A stretch of DNA of 64,000 nt from CBFFRJ01 sp051486985 (lineage in GTDB: Bacteria; Pseudomonadota; Gammaproteobacteria; Enterobacterales; Enterobacteriaceae), in assembly GCF_051486985.1 (NCBI RefSeq), contig NZ_JAHVDV010000009.1, positions 77,547 through 141,546 on the forward strand. The letters are read 5' to 3'. The translations under genes were made by a program, and so were the position numbers. A model generated the notes under the pieces. That model did no database searches. It had not been told where the DNA came from and saw nothing but the letters and a program-made list of their open reading frames with translations. Positions 17,666-26,500 of this stretch are shown here, piece by piece. Numbering within the stretch: the first letter of the stretch is position 1; each line of letters opens with the position of its first letter.

Positions 17666-17697
17666 CATCAAACAGATCGAGACGAACAGTAAAAATT

Positions 17698-18501
17698 ATG
17701 TCCCATTCAGACCACGATCACGACCATCATCACGAGCCAGATACACTCGAAACTTTGCTGGAAAAGGCGGCGACCGAGCCTGCCTACCGCCCGGCCTTTT
17801 TCCGTGCGCTGCTGGAGTCCACGGTATGGGTGCCGGGCACGGCAGCGGATGATAAATCCGTTGTCGAAGACAGCGCGCTGGATATTCAGCACTGGGAAAA
17901 AGATGACGGTGAGTCAGTCATTCCCTTCTTCACCTCGCTTGAAGCACTGCAACAGGCAGTGGATACCGAGCAGGCGTTTGTCGTGCTCCCTGCCCGTACG
18001 CTGTTCGAAATGACGCTGGGCGAAACACTGTTCCTCAACGCCAAATTGCCGACGGGCAAAGAGCTGACGCCGCGTGAAATCAGTCATCTGGTCGGTAAAG
18101 AGGGCAGCCCGCTCAGTGAGCAGGAGGTGCTTGAAGGCGGTACATCGCTGCTGCTCTCAGAAGTGACCGAGCCGCCTGCGCAGATGGTGGATTCCCTCAC
18201 CACCCTGTTCAGCACCTTCAACCATGTGAAGTGCGCCTATCTCTGCTCCATAAAAGAGAAAAACGACGCCCGCGCCAACCTGTTGATTGGCATTGAAGCC
18301 GATGGAGACATCGAGGAGATCATTCAGGCGGCGGGCAGCGTGGCAATGGATACCCTGCCGGGGGACGATCCGGTGGATATCTGCCAGGTAGTGAAAGGCG
18401 AAAAGGGGATCAGCCATTTTATGATTGACCACATTACCCCGTTCTATGAACGTCGCTGGGGCAGCTTCCTGCGCGACCTGAAAACGAACCGCATCATCTG
18501 A
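17698..18501 (+). CDS. sseB: SseB, rhodanese-enhancing / serine-sensitivity protein
   Basis: 267 residues; the body from LETLLEKAATEP onward matches E. coli SseB (258 residues), ending RDLKTNRII. The first 14 residues are unusual: six His and three Asp in MSHSDHDHDHHHEP, a metal-binding-like extension. In E. coli, overexpression of sseB affects serine sensitivity and the protein can enhance sulfurtransferase SseA; the mechanism is not settled. ATG 17698 lies 32 bp after the tandem repeat and has only a weak ribosome site (GAGACGAAC). Convergent with rpiR/sseA. Confidence 0.9.
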   Translation: MSHSDHDHDHHHEPDTLETLLEKAATEPAYRPAFFRALLESTVWVPGTAADDKSVVEDSALDIQHWEKDDGESVIPFFTSLEALQQAVDTEQAFVVLPARTLFEMTLGETLFLNAKLPTGKELTPREISHLVGKEGSPLSEQEVLEGGTSLLLSEVTEPPAQMVDSLTTLFSTFNHVKCAYLCSIKEKNDARANLLIGIEADGDIEEIIQAAGSVAMDTLPGDDPVDICQVVKGEKGISHFMIDHITPFYERRWGSFLRDLKTNRII

Positions 18502-18507
18502 AGCCAC

Positions 18508-18528
18508 GACGGGCTGGATTAGCCCGTC
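18508..18528. terminator. Bidirectional hairpin between sseB and the RpiR gene
   Basis: GACGGGCT and AGCCCGTC form a perfect 8-bp stem around GGATT. It overlaps the last codons and TAA (18519-18521) of the RpiR gene and starts 7 bp after the sseB stop. Position between convergent genes suggests termination from both sides, though no strong T run follows. Confidence 0.5.
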
Positions 18529-19292
18529 GCTTCCAGCAGCAGTAAATCCATCATCAGCACCAGATTCGACTCGAACGACGTAACGCCAGCGGCCTCGGCG
18601 GCGAAATGCACCGCTTCGTCGTAAAGGGCAAAGTGCAGATCCGCAAGGCTTGCCAGCGTATTCGCAGAGGCGCGCGTAAAAGCGATAACCGTCATCCCCA
18701 CGTTGCGGGCGATGCGGGCTTTATCCAGCACCTGCTCGGTTTCCCCGCTGCGGGAGACGGCGATAAACACCTGATAGCGTGCGGCGTTACTAAGAAAAAT
18801 ATTGCGACTGTCGCCAGGGCCTGAGATAAACGCCGTTTTACCCAGCACCTGCAGCTTCTTGGTCAGATACTCAGCAAAGAGATAAGAAAACCCTGCGCCA
18901 TAAAGGAAGAAGCTCTCTTTCTCACGCAGCAGGCGGGCGAAGGTTTGCCGTTTCTCCTCCGTCACCCACTGAAAGGTCTGCTGATAATTGGCGACGAACT
19001 GCTGAAACAGCCCGGGTAGCCTGTCGCTGTGGCTGACTGGTGGCTCGTTGATATGCGGCGTGTCGGCAAGCAGCTGTTTGCAGTGCCAGATAAACTCACT
19101 GTAGCCGCTAAACCCCAATTTCTGACAGAGTCGTATAATGGTGGCGGTCGAGACAAAGGTGGCGGTGGCAAGGTCGCGTACCGTAATATTACCCACCAGT
19201 AACGGATGCTCCGTCAGGTGGGCCAGCACACGGTACTCCGCCCGCGTCAGGGATTCGCCACGCGTCAACAGCGGCGCGAGTCGGTTATCCAT
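18519..19292 (-). CDS. RpiR/MurR-family transcriptional regulator
   Basis: 257 residues. N-terminal helix-turn-helix (HTH_6; recognition region VRDLATATFVSTATIIRLCQ, about residues 38-57) and C-terminal SIS sugar-phosphate-binding domain (FLYGAGFSYLFAEY and VFIAVSRSGETEQVL). RpiR proteins sense phosphosugars; the Bacillus subtilis regulator of the 6-phospho-alpha-glucosidase operon belongs to this family, so control of the PTS/GH4 operon at 20.4-23.3 kb is a reasonable inference. Its ATG (19292) begins at the base directly after the sseA stop codon (TGA, 19295-19293), so it is probably translated from the sseA message. The PTS genes lie on the other side of sseA. Confidence 0.85.
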   Translation of the reverse strand: MDNRLAPLLTRGESLTRAEYRVLAHLTEHPLLVGNITVRDLATATFVSTATIIRLCQKLGFSGYSEFIWHCKQLLADTPHINEPPVSHSDRLPGLFQQFVANYQQTFQWVTEEKRQTFARLLREKESFFLYGAGFSYLFAEYLTKKLQVLGKTAFISGPGDSRNIFLSNAARYQVFIAVSRSGETEQVLDKARIARNVGMTVIAFTRASANTLASLADLHFALYDEAVHFAAEAAGVTSFESNLVLMMDLLLLEATG

Positions 19293-20138
19293 TCAGGCAG
19301 GATCAACCGGCAGATCGTCGCGTGCGCCCCATTCACTCCAGGAGCCGTCGTACAACCTGACGTTATCCGCACCGAGCGTCGCCAGCGCCAGAATCACCAC
19401 GCATGCCGTCACGCCGGAGCCGCAACTGGCAATAATCGGCTTATCAAGATCCACGCCCTGGCGTTCAAAAATGTCTGCCAGTTCATCGGTAGTTTTCAGT
19501 TCACCGTTCACCACCAGATCGCCCCAGGGGACATTACGCGCACCAGGGATATGACCGCGTTTCAGGCCTGGACGGGGTTCATCGGCCTCGCCCTGAAAGC
19601 GTGCTGCGGGGCGAGCATCTACAAGCTGAGCCGTACCTTCATGGCTGGCGAGCAGCACATCCGTCAGGCGTTTTACTGCTGCCGGATCGCTTTTAACCTC
19701 AAACTCGGACTCCACAGCTGTGACGTCACCCTGCTGAAGCGGTAGTTCATCGCGCTGCCAGCCGGCAAGCCCGCCTGCCAGAACAGAAACGTTATCAGCG
19801 CCAAAGTAACGCAGCATCCACCAGGCGCGCGGAGCGGAAAAGAGATTGCCCTCGTCATACACCACCAGATGCTTATCGTGGCTGATACCCAGCTCACGCA
19901 TGGCGACGGCAAAAGCCTCCGGGCGTGGCAGCATATGAGGCAAAGAAGAGGTGTGATCCGAGAGGGCATCGATATCAAAGCGGATGGCGCCAGGAATATG
20001 CCCGGCGCGATATTCCGCGGTCATATCGCGCAGGTGCTCCTGGCCTGCGGGGGCCATACGGGCATCAATGATCTGTACTTCAGGGTTGTCGCCGTGCTCA
20101 ATCAGCCAGTCGGCTGAGACGAAATAAGAGGTGGACAT
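19293..20138 (-). CDS. sseA: 3-mercaptopyruvate sulfurtransferase SseA
   Basis: 281 residues from ATG 20138 (MSTSYFVSADWLIEHGD), identical in length to E. coli SseA; a longer open frame to 20219 runs into the ERIC element and is not used. Two rhodanese domains; the C-terminal one holds the catalytic loop SCGSGVTAC with Cys239 as the persulfide cysteine. It moves sulfur from 3-mercaptopyruvate to thiophilic acceptors. The neighbouring genes are unusual: the RpiR regulator abuts its stop codon and the alpha-glucoside operon lies upstream. Confidence 0.95.
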   Translation of the reverse strand: MSTSYFVSADWLIEHGDNPEVQIIDARMAPAGQEHLRDMTAEYRAGHIPGAIRFDIDALSDHTSSLPHMLPRPEAFAVAMRELGISHDKHLVVYDEGNLFSAPRAWWMLRYFGADNVSVLAGGLAGWQRDELPLQQGDVTAVESEFEVKSDPAAVKRLTDVLLASHEGTAQLVDARPAARFQGEADEPRPGLKRGHIPGARNVPWGDLVVNGELKTTDELADIFERQGVDLDKPIIASCGSGVTACVVILALATLGADNVRLYDGSWSEWGARDDLPVDPA

Positions 20139-20161
20139 GGTTGCCTCCGGGTCATCAACAG

Positions 20162-20288
20162 GAAACCCATCATGCTTCACGCTGCAGGCGTGTCGGCTAC
20201 ATTTGGCCACTCCGCTCACTGACTTCAGTCAGCGCCCGGAGAGGCACTCACCTGCCGCCTGCCTGCAACGCGAATTATTTAGGGTATA
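20162..20288. repeat. ERIC-like element upstream of sseA
   Basis: Exactly 127 bp from GAAACCC (20162) to GGGTATA (20288). The right end GCGAATTATTTAGGGTATA and left end ACCCATCATGCTTCACGCTG match ERIC ends; the centre (CTCACTGACTTCAGTCAGCG) differs from the element at 12.0 kb, so this is a diverged or different subtype. It lies between sseA and the GH4 gene and covers most of their 216-bp gap. Confidence 0.8.
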
Positions 20289-20354
20289 TCCTGAATTGTT
20301 AACGTTTTTTCCTGACCCGACAAGCAACCATCGCAAAAGGCGCGAGTCACTTCG

Positions 20355-21725
20355 TTATTTTTGTACCGCCTTCCCCTCCTGCCAGGCTTTCTGCAGCGCA
20401 GGCCAGTAGTCGCGATTCGCCTCAATCATGTCGTCGAGTATGGCTTTGGCATGCTGCATGGTGGGCACCGTGCGGTTGAGAGTAAAGGCCTGCAACGCCT
20501 TCTCGTAGCTGCCTTCGATGGTCGCTTCCACCAGCAGTTGTTCCGAGGCCAGTTGCTGCATTAAAAGCGTCTGGTGGAAGAGGGGAACGGCCCCCATGCG
20601 CACCGGCTCTGCCCCTTCAGCGGTGATGTAGGCGGGCACCTCCACCATTGCATCGTAAGGTAAATTGGCGATAGCCCCTTTGTTTTCCACAATCACCAGA
20701 TGGCGCTGGCGTAGATCGAAGGCCAGCGAGCGGGCGACGTCAACAATGAACTCGCCGTGCACCCCTACGTGGAAGGCATCCGACAGGAGCCCGGTGCGTT
20801 TGTACTCTTCGGCCGCGGCAAACAGCTTTTTCTCCCGACCGTTCATCACCTCGTTGGCGCGGGTGTAATCTGGATCCTGGTGCTCGACGATGTCATTGGG
20901 CATCAGGTAATACTGCAGATACGGGTTCGGCAGGTAGTCAGGGAAGTGATCCATTATCGGTTTGATATTGCGCCAGGTTTTCACCCATGACGGATCCGAG
21001 TGCTGCGGATCGGTTTGCGCGGCATCTTCGGTGAGCAGACCAAAGCGGGCGATATGTTCACGCAACTGGGGCAGCTTATCTTCGCCGTCCACCAGCACGC
21101 GGGTGAACCAGCCAAAGTGGTTAAGGCCAAAGTAATCCACCACCAGTTTGTGACGATCCACCCCCAGCACCGCGCCCATATTGCGCATGGCGGCAACCGG
21201 CATATCGCAAATATTGAGCACGCGTGCCTGCGGGCGCAGGCGGCGTACCCCTTCTGCCACGATAGCCGCCGGGTTGGAGTAGTTCACAATCCAGGCTTTT
21301 TTGTCGGCGTAGCGCTCAACGTGATCGATAAGCTCCACCATTGGCAGGATGGTGCGCAGGCCGTAGGCCAGTCCGCCAGGTCCGCAGGTTTCCTGACCCA
21401 CAACGCCGTGGCGCAGGGGAATCTTCTCATCCTGTTCGCGCATCCTGTACTGACCCACGCGCATCTGGGCAAAAACGAAGTGCGCGCCGCTAAAGGCGAT
21501 TTCCGGGTCGGTGGTCACCGTAAATTTAATGCTCTGGCTGTGGTCGCGCAGAACCTTTTCGACCACCGGCGCAATGGTGTTCTGCCGGGTTTCGTCAATG
21601 TCGTAAAGACGGATTTCCGCCAGCGGGAATTTCTCCAGCTGTACCATCAGGCTCTTCACAATCCCGGGCGTATAGGTGCTGCCGCCACCGGCGATAGAGA
21701 GAATAAACGGGGGTGTAAACATCAT
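20355..21725 (-). CDS. 6-phospho-alpha-glucosidase, GH4 family (AglB/GlvA-like)
   Basis: 456 residues. GH4 enzymes use NAD and a divalent metal: the N-terminal Rossmann motif is IAGGGSTYTPGIV. The metal/selectivity motif is NICDMP with Cys173; the CDMP form is reported as diagnostic for alpha-type GH4 enzymes, against CN(I/V)P in beta-type ones. Further conserved blocks are VGQETCGPGGLAYGLR, NYSNPAAIVAEGVRRLRP and GLNHFGWF. It should hydrolyse maltose-6'-phosphate and related phosphorylated alpha-glucosides delivered by the adjacent PTS. The gene lies 9 bp downstream of the PTS gene on the same strand. The start could be either of the two leading Met codons. Confidence 0.9.
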   Translation of the reverse strand: MMFTPPFILSIAGGGSTYTPGIVKSLMVQLEKFPLAEIRLYDIDETRQNTIAPVVEKVLRDHSQSIKFTVTTDPEIAFSGAHFVFAQMRVGQYRMREQDEKIPLRHGVVGQETCGPGGLAYGLRTILPMVELIDHVERYADKKAWIVNYSNPAAIVAEGVRRLRPQARVLNICDMPVAAMRNMGAVLGVDRHKLVVDYFGLNHFGWFTRVLVDGEDKLPQLREHIARFGLLTEDAAQTDPQHSDPSWVKTWRNIKPIMDHFPDYLPNPYLQYYLMPNDIVEHQDPDYTRANEVMNGREKKLFAAAEEYKRTGLLSDAFHVGVHGEFIVDVARSLAFDLRQRHLVIVENKGAIANLPYDAMVEVPAYITAEGAEPVRMGAVPLFHQTLLMQQLASEQLLVEATIEGSYEKALQAFTLNRTVPTMQHAKAILDDMIEANRDYWPALQKAWQEGKAVQK

Positions 21726-21734
21726 CAGTCTCCT

Positions 21735-23279
21735 TTAGAGAAACAGCTCAACGGCTTCTCGCATTTTTTTGACATGCAGCCCGTAGACCACCTGAACGTT
21801 ATTACCTTGTTTGATTACCGCTTTCGCGCCTGTCGCCTTAAGGCGAGGTTCATCGATAGTGGCGACATCTTTTACGGTGACGCGTAAGCGGGTGTAGCAG
21901 TTGTCCACGACCTCGATGTTGTCGCGACCGCCGAGGCCCGCAATAATCGCTTCGCCCAGCCCGTCGTTATTCCCTTTGGCCTGATAATCCTGTTTGCTGT
22001 ACAGACGTGTCTCTTCCTCGGCGTCTTCACGACCGGGGGTTTTCATATCAAAGCGCAGGATCAGGAAGCGGAAGATAACGAAGTAAAGGGCAAACATGAT
22101 AAGCCCCACCACGATGTACATTGGCCAGTTGGATTTTTCAGTGCCCAGCGGCAGGTTGTAGAGAATAAAATCGATAATGCCGTTGGCGCCGATGGCATGG
22201 ACGTCAAAGAGGTAGAACAGCATCATGCCGAGGCCGGTCAGCACCGCGTGCACCACGAACAGCAGCGGGGCGACAAAGAGGAACGAGAACTCGATAGGTT
22301 CGGTGACGCCCACCAGAAAGGAGGTTAGCGCGGCCGGAATCAAAATCGCTTTTGCCGCTGCTTTCCGTTCGGGGCTGGCGGTAAGGTACATCGCCAGTGC
22401 CGCCGCGGGCAGACCGTACATTTTACTGATACCGCGTGCATCCCAGACGACAGTGCTGCTGAGTTGCTTCACCTCCGGGCAGGCCATTTCGGCGAAATAG
22501 ATATTGCGCGCACCCTGATACAGCGAGCCGCAGACCTCCTGCGTACCGCCAAGCTCGGTATAAAGAAACGGGGTATAAACAAGGTGATGCAGGCCAGTGG
22601 GCACAAGAATACGCTCAAGGAAGCCGTAGACCGCGACGCCAACAGGGCCAGCGCCTTTGATAGCCATTGCCAGGGTGCTAATGCCGTGTTGCGCGAAAGG
22701 CCACAGCTCACTCATGACCACACCCAGAACCATCGATACCGGTAGCATGATAATGGCAACGAAGCAGTGACCGGAGTAAATCGCCATCGCGCCGGAAAAC
22801 TGCACGCCGGAATATTTATTGTAAAGATAACCTGAGAGTGCGCCGGTCAGGATCCCGGCGAAGACGCCCATCTCCAGCACCTGCACGCCCAGCACCATGC
22901 TTTGCCCGGCTGCTTTCATTTGCTCCGCCGGAGCTAACGCGCCCTGTAACTGCATGGTCACGTTCATAGCATTGATAAAGACAATAAAGGTCACCAGACC
23001 GATCAGGGCCGCGTAGCCTTTATCGCGTGCAGACAGGCCGACCGGGATCCCCACGGCAAAAACCAGTGCCAGGTTTGCCAGCACCGAGACGGCGGATTTA
23101 GCAATTAACTGCCCGGTATTCTGGATCAGCGGATGACCGAGGAAGGGGAGGTACTCGGCAAGATTGCCATTGCCCAGAATGTTACCAAAAGCGATAAACA
23201 AGCCAACGATGGGCAAAATCAGGACCGGACCAAAGAGGGACTTACCGAAATTTTGTAGGGCATTGACGGCTCTGCTCAT
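21735..23279 (-). CDS. Alpha-glucoside-type PTS permease, IICB component
   Basis: 514 residues. The IIC domain (about 1-410) is a membrane unit of the glucose family with the signature GVTEPIEFSFLFVAP. The IIB domain (about 440-514) has the phospho-accepting Cys461 in VVDNCYTRLRVTV. No IIA domain is fused or encoded nearby, so it probably draws phosphate from the cellular IIA-Glc (Crr), as related maltose/glucoside permeases do. Coupled with the GH4 gene it would take up and phosphorylate a disaccharide such as maltose or a sucrose isomer. Two palindromic operators and a CRP-like site lie upstream. Confidence 0.9.
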   Translation of the reverse strand: MSRAVNALQNFGKSLFGPVLILPIVGLFIAFGNILGNGNLAEYLPFLGHPLIQNTGQLIAKSAVSVLANLALVFAVGIPVGLSARDKGYAALIGLVTFIVFINAMNVTMQLQGALAPAEQMKAAGQSMVLGVQVLEMGVFAGILTGALSGYLYNKYSGVQFSGAMAIYSGHCFVAIIMLPVSMVLGVVMSELWPFAQHGISTLAMAIKGAGPVGVAVYGFLERILVPTGLHHLVYTPFLYTELGGTQEVCGSLYQGARNIYFAEMACPEVKQLSSTVVWDARGISKMYGLPAAALAMYLTASPERKAAAKAILIPAALTSFLVGVTEPIEFSFLFVAPLLFVVHAVLTGLGMMLFYLFDVHAIGANGIIDFILYNLPLGTEKSNWPMYIVVGLIMFALYFVIFRFLILRFDMKTPGREDAEEETRLYSKQDYQAKGNNDGLGEAIIAGLGGRDNIEVVDNCYTRLRVTVKDVATIDEPRLKATGAKAVIKQGNNVQVVYGLHVKKMREAVELFL

Positions 23280-23557
23280 TACGTTCTCTCTTCTATGAAC
23301 CGCAGGGATGCGAATAAAGATGAGGTAACGTTAGCAGCCAGTCATGGAGTTTATCCACTTATCTTATTGTTTTAAAAACAAATGACCTTGAAGGTAACAT
23401 GTTACGTTTCACCCTGTGATCGCGGTAACATGTTAGTCGCTTCGTTCAGTGTGCACGGATGTGCTTTCCGGAATCACAACAGCTGTTTGAAATTGGCAAA
23501 CTCACGCATAATACTTACGCATATTTACTTAACAGGCTATGGGGCCAGGGATAAAGG
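23280..23557. other. Divergent intergenic region, PTS operon and yfhM
   Basis: 278 bp without a gene. It holds the paired operators and CRP-like site described separately, an AT-rich stretch around 23360-23382 that could be the PTS promoter core, and an unremarkable yfhM leader. No terminator or RNA gene was recognised. Confidence 0.6.
23394..23436. promoter_or_regulatory. Paired palindromic operators and CRP-like site before the PTS operon
   Basis: GTAACATGTTAC at 23394-23405 is a perfect 12-bp palindrome. GTAACATGTTAG at 23425-23436 repeats it with one change. Their centres are 31 bp apart, about three DNA turns, so two dimers could bind the same face. TGTGA-N6-TAACA at 23415-23430 matches the CRP consensus half-sites at 9 of 10 positions and overlaps the second palindrome. 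Located 115-157 bp before the PTS start and 120-165 bp before yfhM. The likely ligand is the RpiR protein at 18.5-19.3 kb, but that is inference. Confidence 0.55.
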
Positions 23558-26500
23558 ATGACACCGTTACGTTTAGCGGCGATAGCTGTCGCGCTCTTGA
23601 CTACGTTCACATTGGCAGGCTGTGATAACAACGATAAAACGCAGGAAGCGCAATCAGCACCTGCGTCAACGCCCTCTTCAGCGCGGCAGGAGACGCCTGC
23701 CGCTGCGAAACCTGATGCGGAAAAAATTAAACAGCTGGCGAAAAGCAGTGAAGGCAAAGCCCTGAAACTGGTGGATGCCTCAGAAGTGCAGCTGGACGGC
23801 GCGGCAGCGCTGGTGCTGACCTTCTCCATTCCGCTCAATCCAGACCAGAATTTTGCCAACACCGTTCATGTGGTCGACAAGAAGAACGGTAAGGTGGACG
23901 GTGCATGGGAGCTTGCCCCTAATCTGAAAGAGCTGCGGTTACGTCATATTGAACCGAACCGGGAGTTGTTGGTATCGGTTGATCGTGGTTTACAGGCCCT
24001 GAATAACGCCACCTTTGGCATTGATTACGAAAAATCGCTCACCACCCGTGATATTGAACCGACTGTAGGGTTCGCCAGCCGTGGCTCGCTGCTGCCGGGT
24101 AAAGTGGTGGAAGGGTTGCCGGTGATTGCGCTCAATGTGGACAACATTGACGTCAATTTCTATCGCGTTAAACCAGAATCTCTGGCGGCGTTTGTCAGCC
24201 AGTGGGAGTACCGCAACTCGCTGACCAACTGGGAATCAGAAAGCCTCCTTAAAATGGTCGACCTGGTCTACACCGGCCGCTTTGACCTCAAGCCAGCGCG
24301 CAATACGCGGGAAAAACTGCTGCTGCCGCTAAAAGAGGTCGCCCCTCTGCAGCAGGCGGGCGTATACGTCGCGGTGATGAATCAGGCCGGTCATTATAAT
24401 TACAGCAATGCAGCCACGCTCTTTACCCTGAGCAACATTGGCGTTTCTGCCCACCGCTACCACAACCGTCTGGATATCTTTACCCAGAGTCTGGAAAACG
24501 GTGCGGCGCAATCGGGGATTGATGTTGTCCTGTTGAATGACAAAGGACAGACGCTGGCGCAGGCAACGAGCGATGCCCAGGGCCATGCCACACTTAATAC
24601 CGATAAAGAGGCGGCATTGCTGCTGGCGCGCAAAGAGGGTGAAACCACGCTGCTGGATCTGAAACTGCCAGCGCTGGATCTTGCTGAATTTGCCATCGCC
24701 GGCGATCCTGGTTACAGCAAACAGTTCTTTATGTTTGGCCCGCGCGATCTCTATCGCCCTGGCGAAACGGTCATCATGAATGCGCTGCTGCGTGACAGCG
24801 ACGGTAAACCGCTTGCGGATCAACCGGTGAAACTTGAGGTCGTGAAACCGGACGGCCAGGTAATGCGCAGCGTGGTCAGCCAGCCTGAAAATGGCCTTTA
24901 CCGCTTTACCTGGACGCTTGATGCCAGCGCGCAAACCGGCACCTGGGCTATTCGTGCCAATACCGGTGATAATCAGCTACGCACGTGGTCTTTCCACGTC
25001 GAAGATTTTATGCCGGAGCGGATGGCGCTCAATCTCACCCCACAACAGACGCCGCTCTCGCTGGCGGATGACGTCAACTTTGGCGTTGTGGGCTACTACC
25101 TTTACGGCGCGCCTGCCAGCGGAAACACCCTGCAAGGGCAGCTTTTCCTGCGCCCGTTGCGTGAAGCGGTGAAAGCGTTGCCTGGCTTCCAGTTCGGTGA
25201 TATTGCCGAAGAGAACCAGAGCCGCAGTCTGGATGAAGTACAAATTCAGCTGGATGAAAAAGGTCATGGGGAGGTTGCAACGGCGAGCCAGTGGAAAGAT
25301 CTGCATTCACCGTTGCAGGTGATTTTGCAGGCAAGCCTGCTGGAGTCGGGTGGGCGTCCAGTGACGCGTCGTGCAGAACAACCGCTCTGGCCTGCGCCTG
25401 CCTTACCGGGCATCCGTCCACAATTCGCGGCGAAAGCCGTGTATGACTATCGCACGGACACCACGGTGAATCAGCCGATTGTTGATGAGAACGGTCTGGC
25501 CGGTTTCGATATCGTTTATGCCGACCCGACGGGGGCTAAAAAAGCAGTATCCGGCCTTCAGGTGCGCCTCATCCGCGAACGTCGCGACTACTACTGGAAC
25601 TGGTCTGAGAGCGATGGCTGGCAGTCTCAGTTCGATCAAAAAGATCTGGTCGAAGGGGAGCAGTCTCTCGATTTAGCCGCTGATGAAACCGGTAAGGTGA
25701 GCTTCCCGGTGGAGTGGGGCTCTTATCGTCTGGAGGTGAAAGCGCCGGATGAGAGCGTCAGCAGCGTGCGTTTCTGGGCTGGCTATAGCTGGCAGGATAA
25801 CAGCGACGGTGCCGGTGCCGCACGCCCTGACCGCGTGACCATGAAGCTCGATAAACCCGCTTACCAGCCTGGCGATACCATCAATCTGCATATTACTGCT
25901 CCGGCAGCGGGTAAAGGCTATGCCATGATCGAATCCAGTGAAGGACCGTTGTGGTGGCAGGAGATCGATGTGCCGCAGGGCGGTCTGGATATCGCCATTC
26001 CCGTCGATCAGAAATGGCGTCGCCATGATCTCTACCTGAGTACGCTGGTTGTGCGCCCGGGAGATAAATCGAAATCGGCTACGCCGAAACGGGCAGTCGG
26101 TTTGCTGCATCTGCCGATGGGTGATGAAAACCGCCGACTGAACGTAACGATGGAAAGTCCGCAAAAAATGCGTCCTGACCAGCCGCTGACGGTAAAAATT
26201 AAGGCCAGCCTGAAAGACGGTAAAGCACCAAAACAGGTGAATGTCCTGGTGTCCGCTGTTGACAGCGGTGTACTGAATATCACCGACTACGTGACGCCAG
26301 ATCCCTGGGCCGGTTTCTTCGGGCAGAAGCGTTACGGCGCGGATATTTACGACATTTATGGTCAGGTCATTGAAGGGCAGGGACGGCTTGCTGCGCTGCG
26401 CTTTGGTGGTGATGGAGATGAACTGAACCGTGGCGGTAAACCGCCGGTTAACCATGTCACTATTGTTGCCCAGCAGGCCCAGCCGGTCACCCTGGATGAC

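Noticed and set aside
17152..17671. Open frames through the 43-bp repeat that encode repetitive peptides
   Set aside because: They arise because the repeat lacks stops in several frames on both strands; there is no start context and the repeat itself explains them.
18502..20162. RyfA-type small RNA expected between sseB and sseA in E. coli
   Set aside because: The slot is taken by the RpiR gene with only 17 bp to sseB, and I saw no sequence resembling such an RNA.
20139..20219. Longer N-terminus for sseA
   Set aside because: The extra codons come from the ERIC-like element and the conserved protein begins at MSTSYFVSADW with the family length.
23351..23359. DnaA box-like TTATCCACT
   Set aside because: One mismatch to the consensus, single copy, no origin context; expected by chance.
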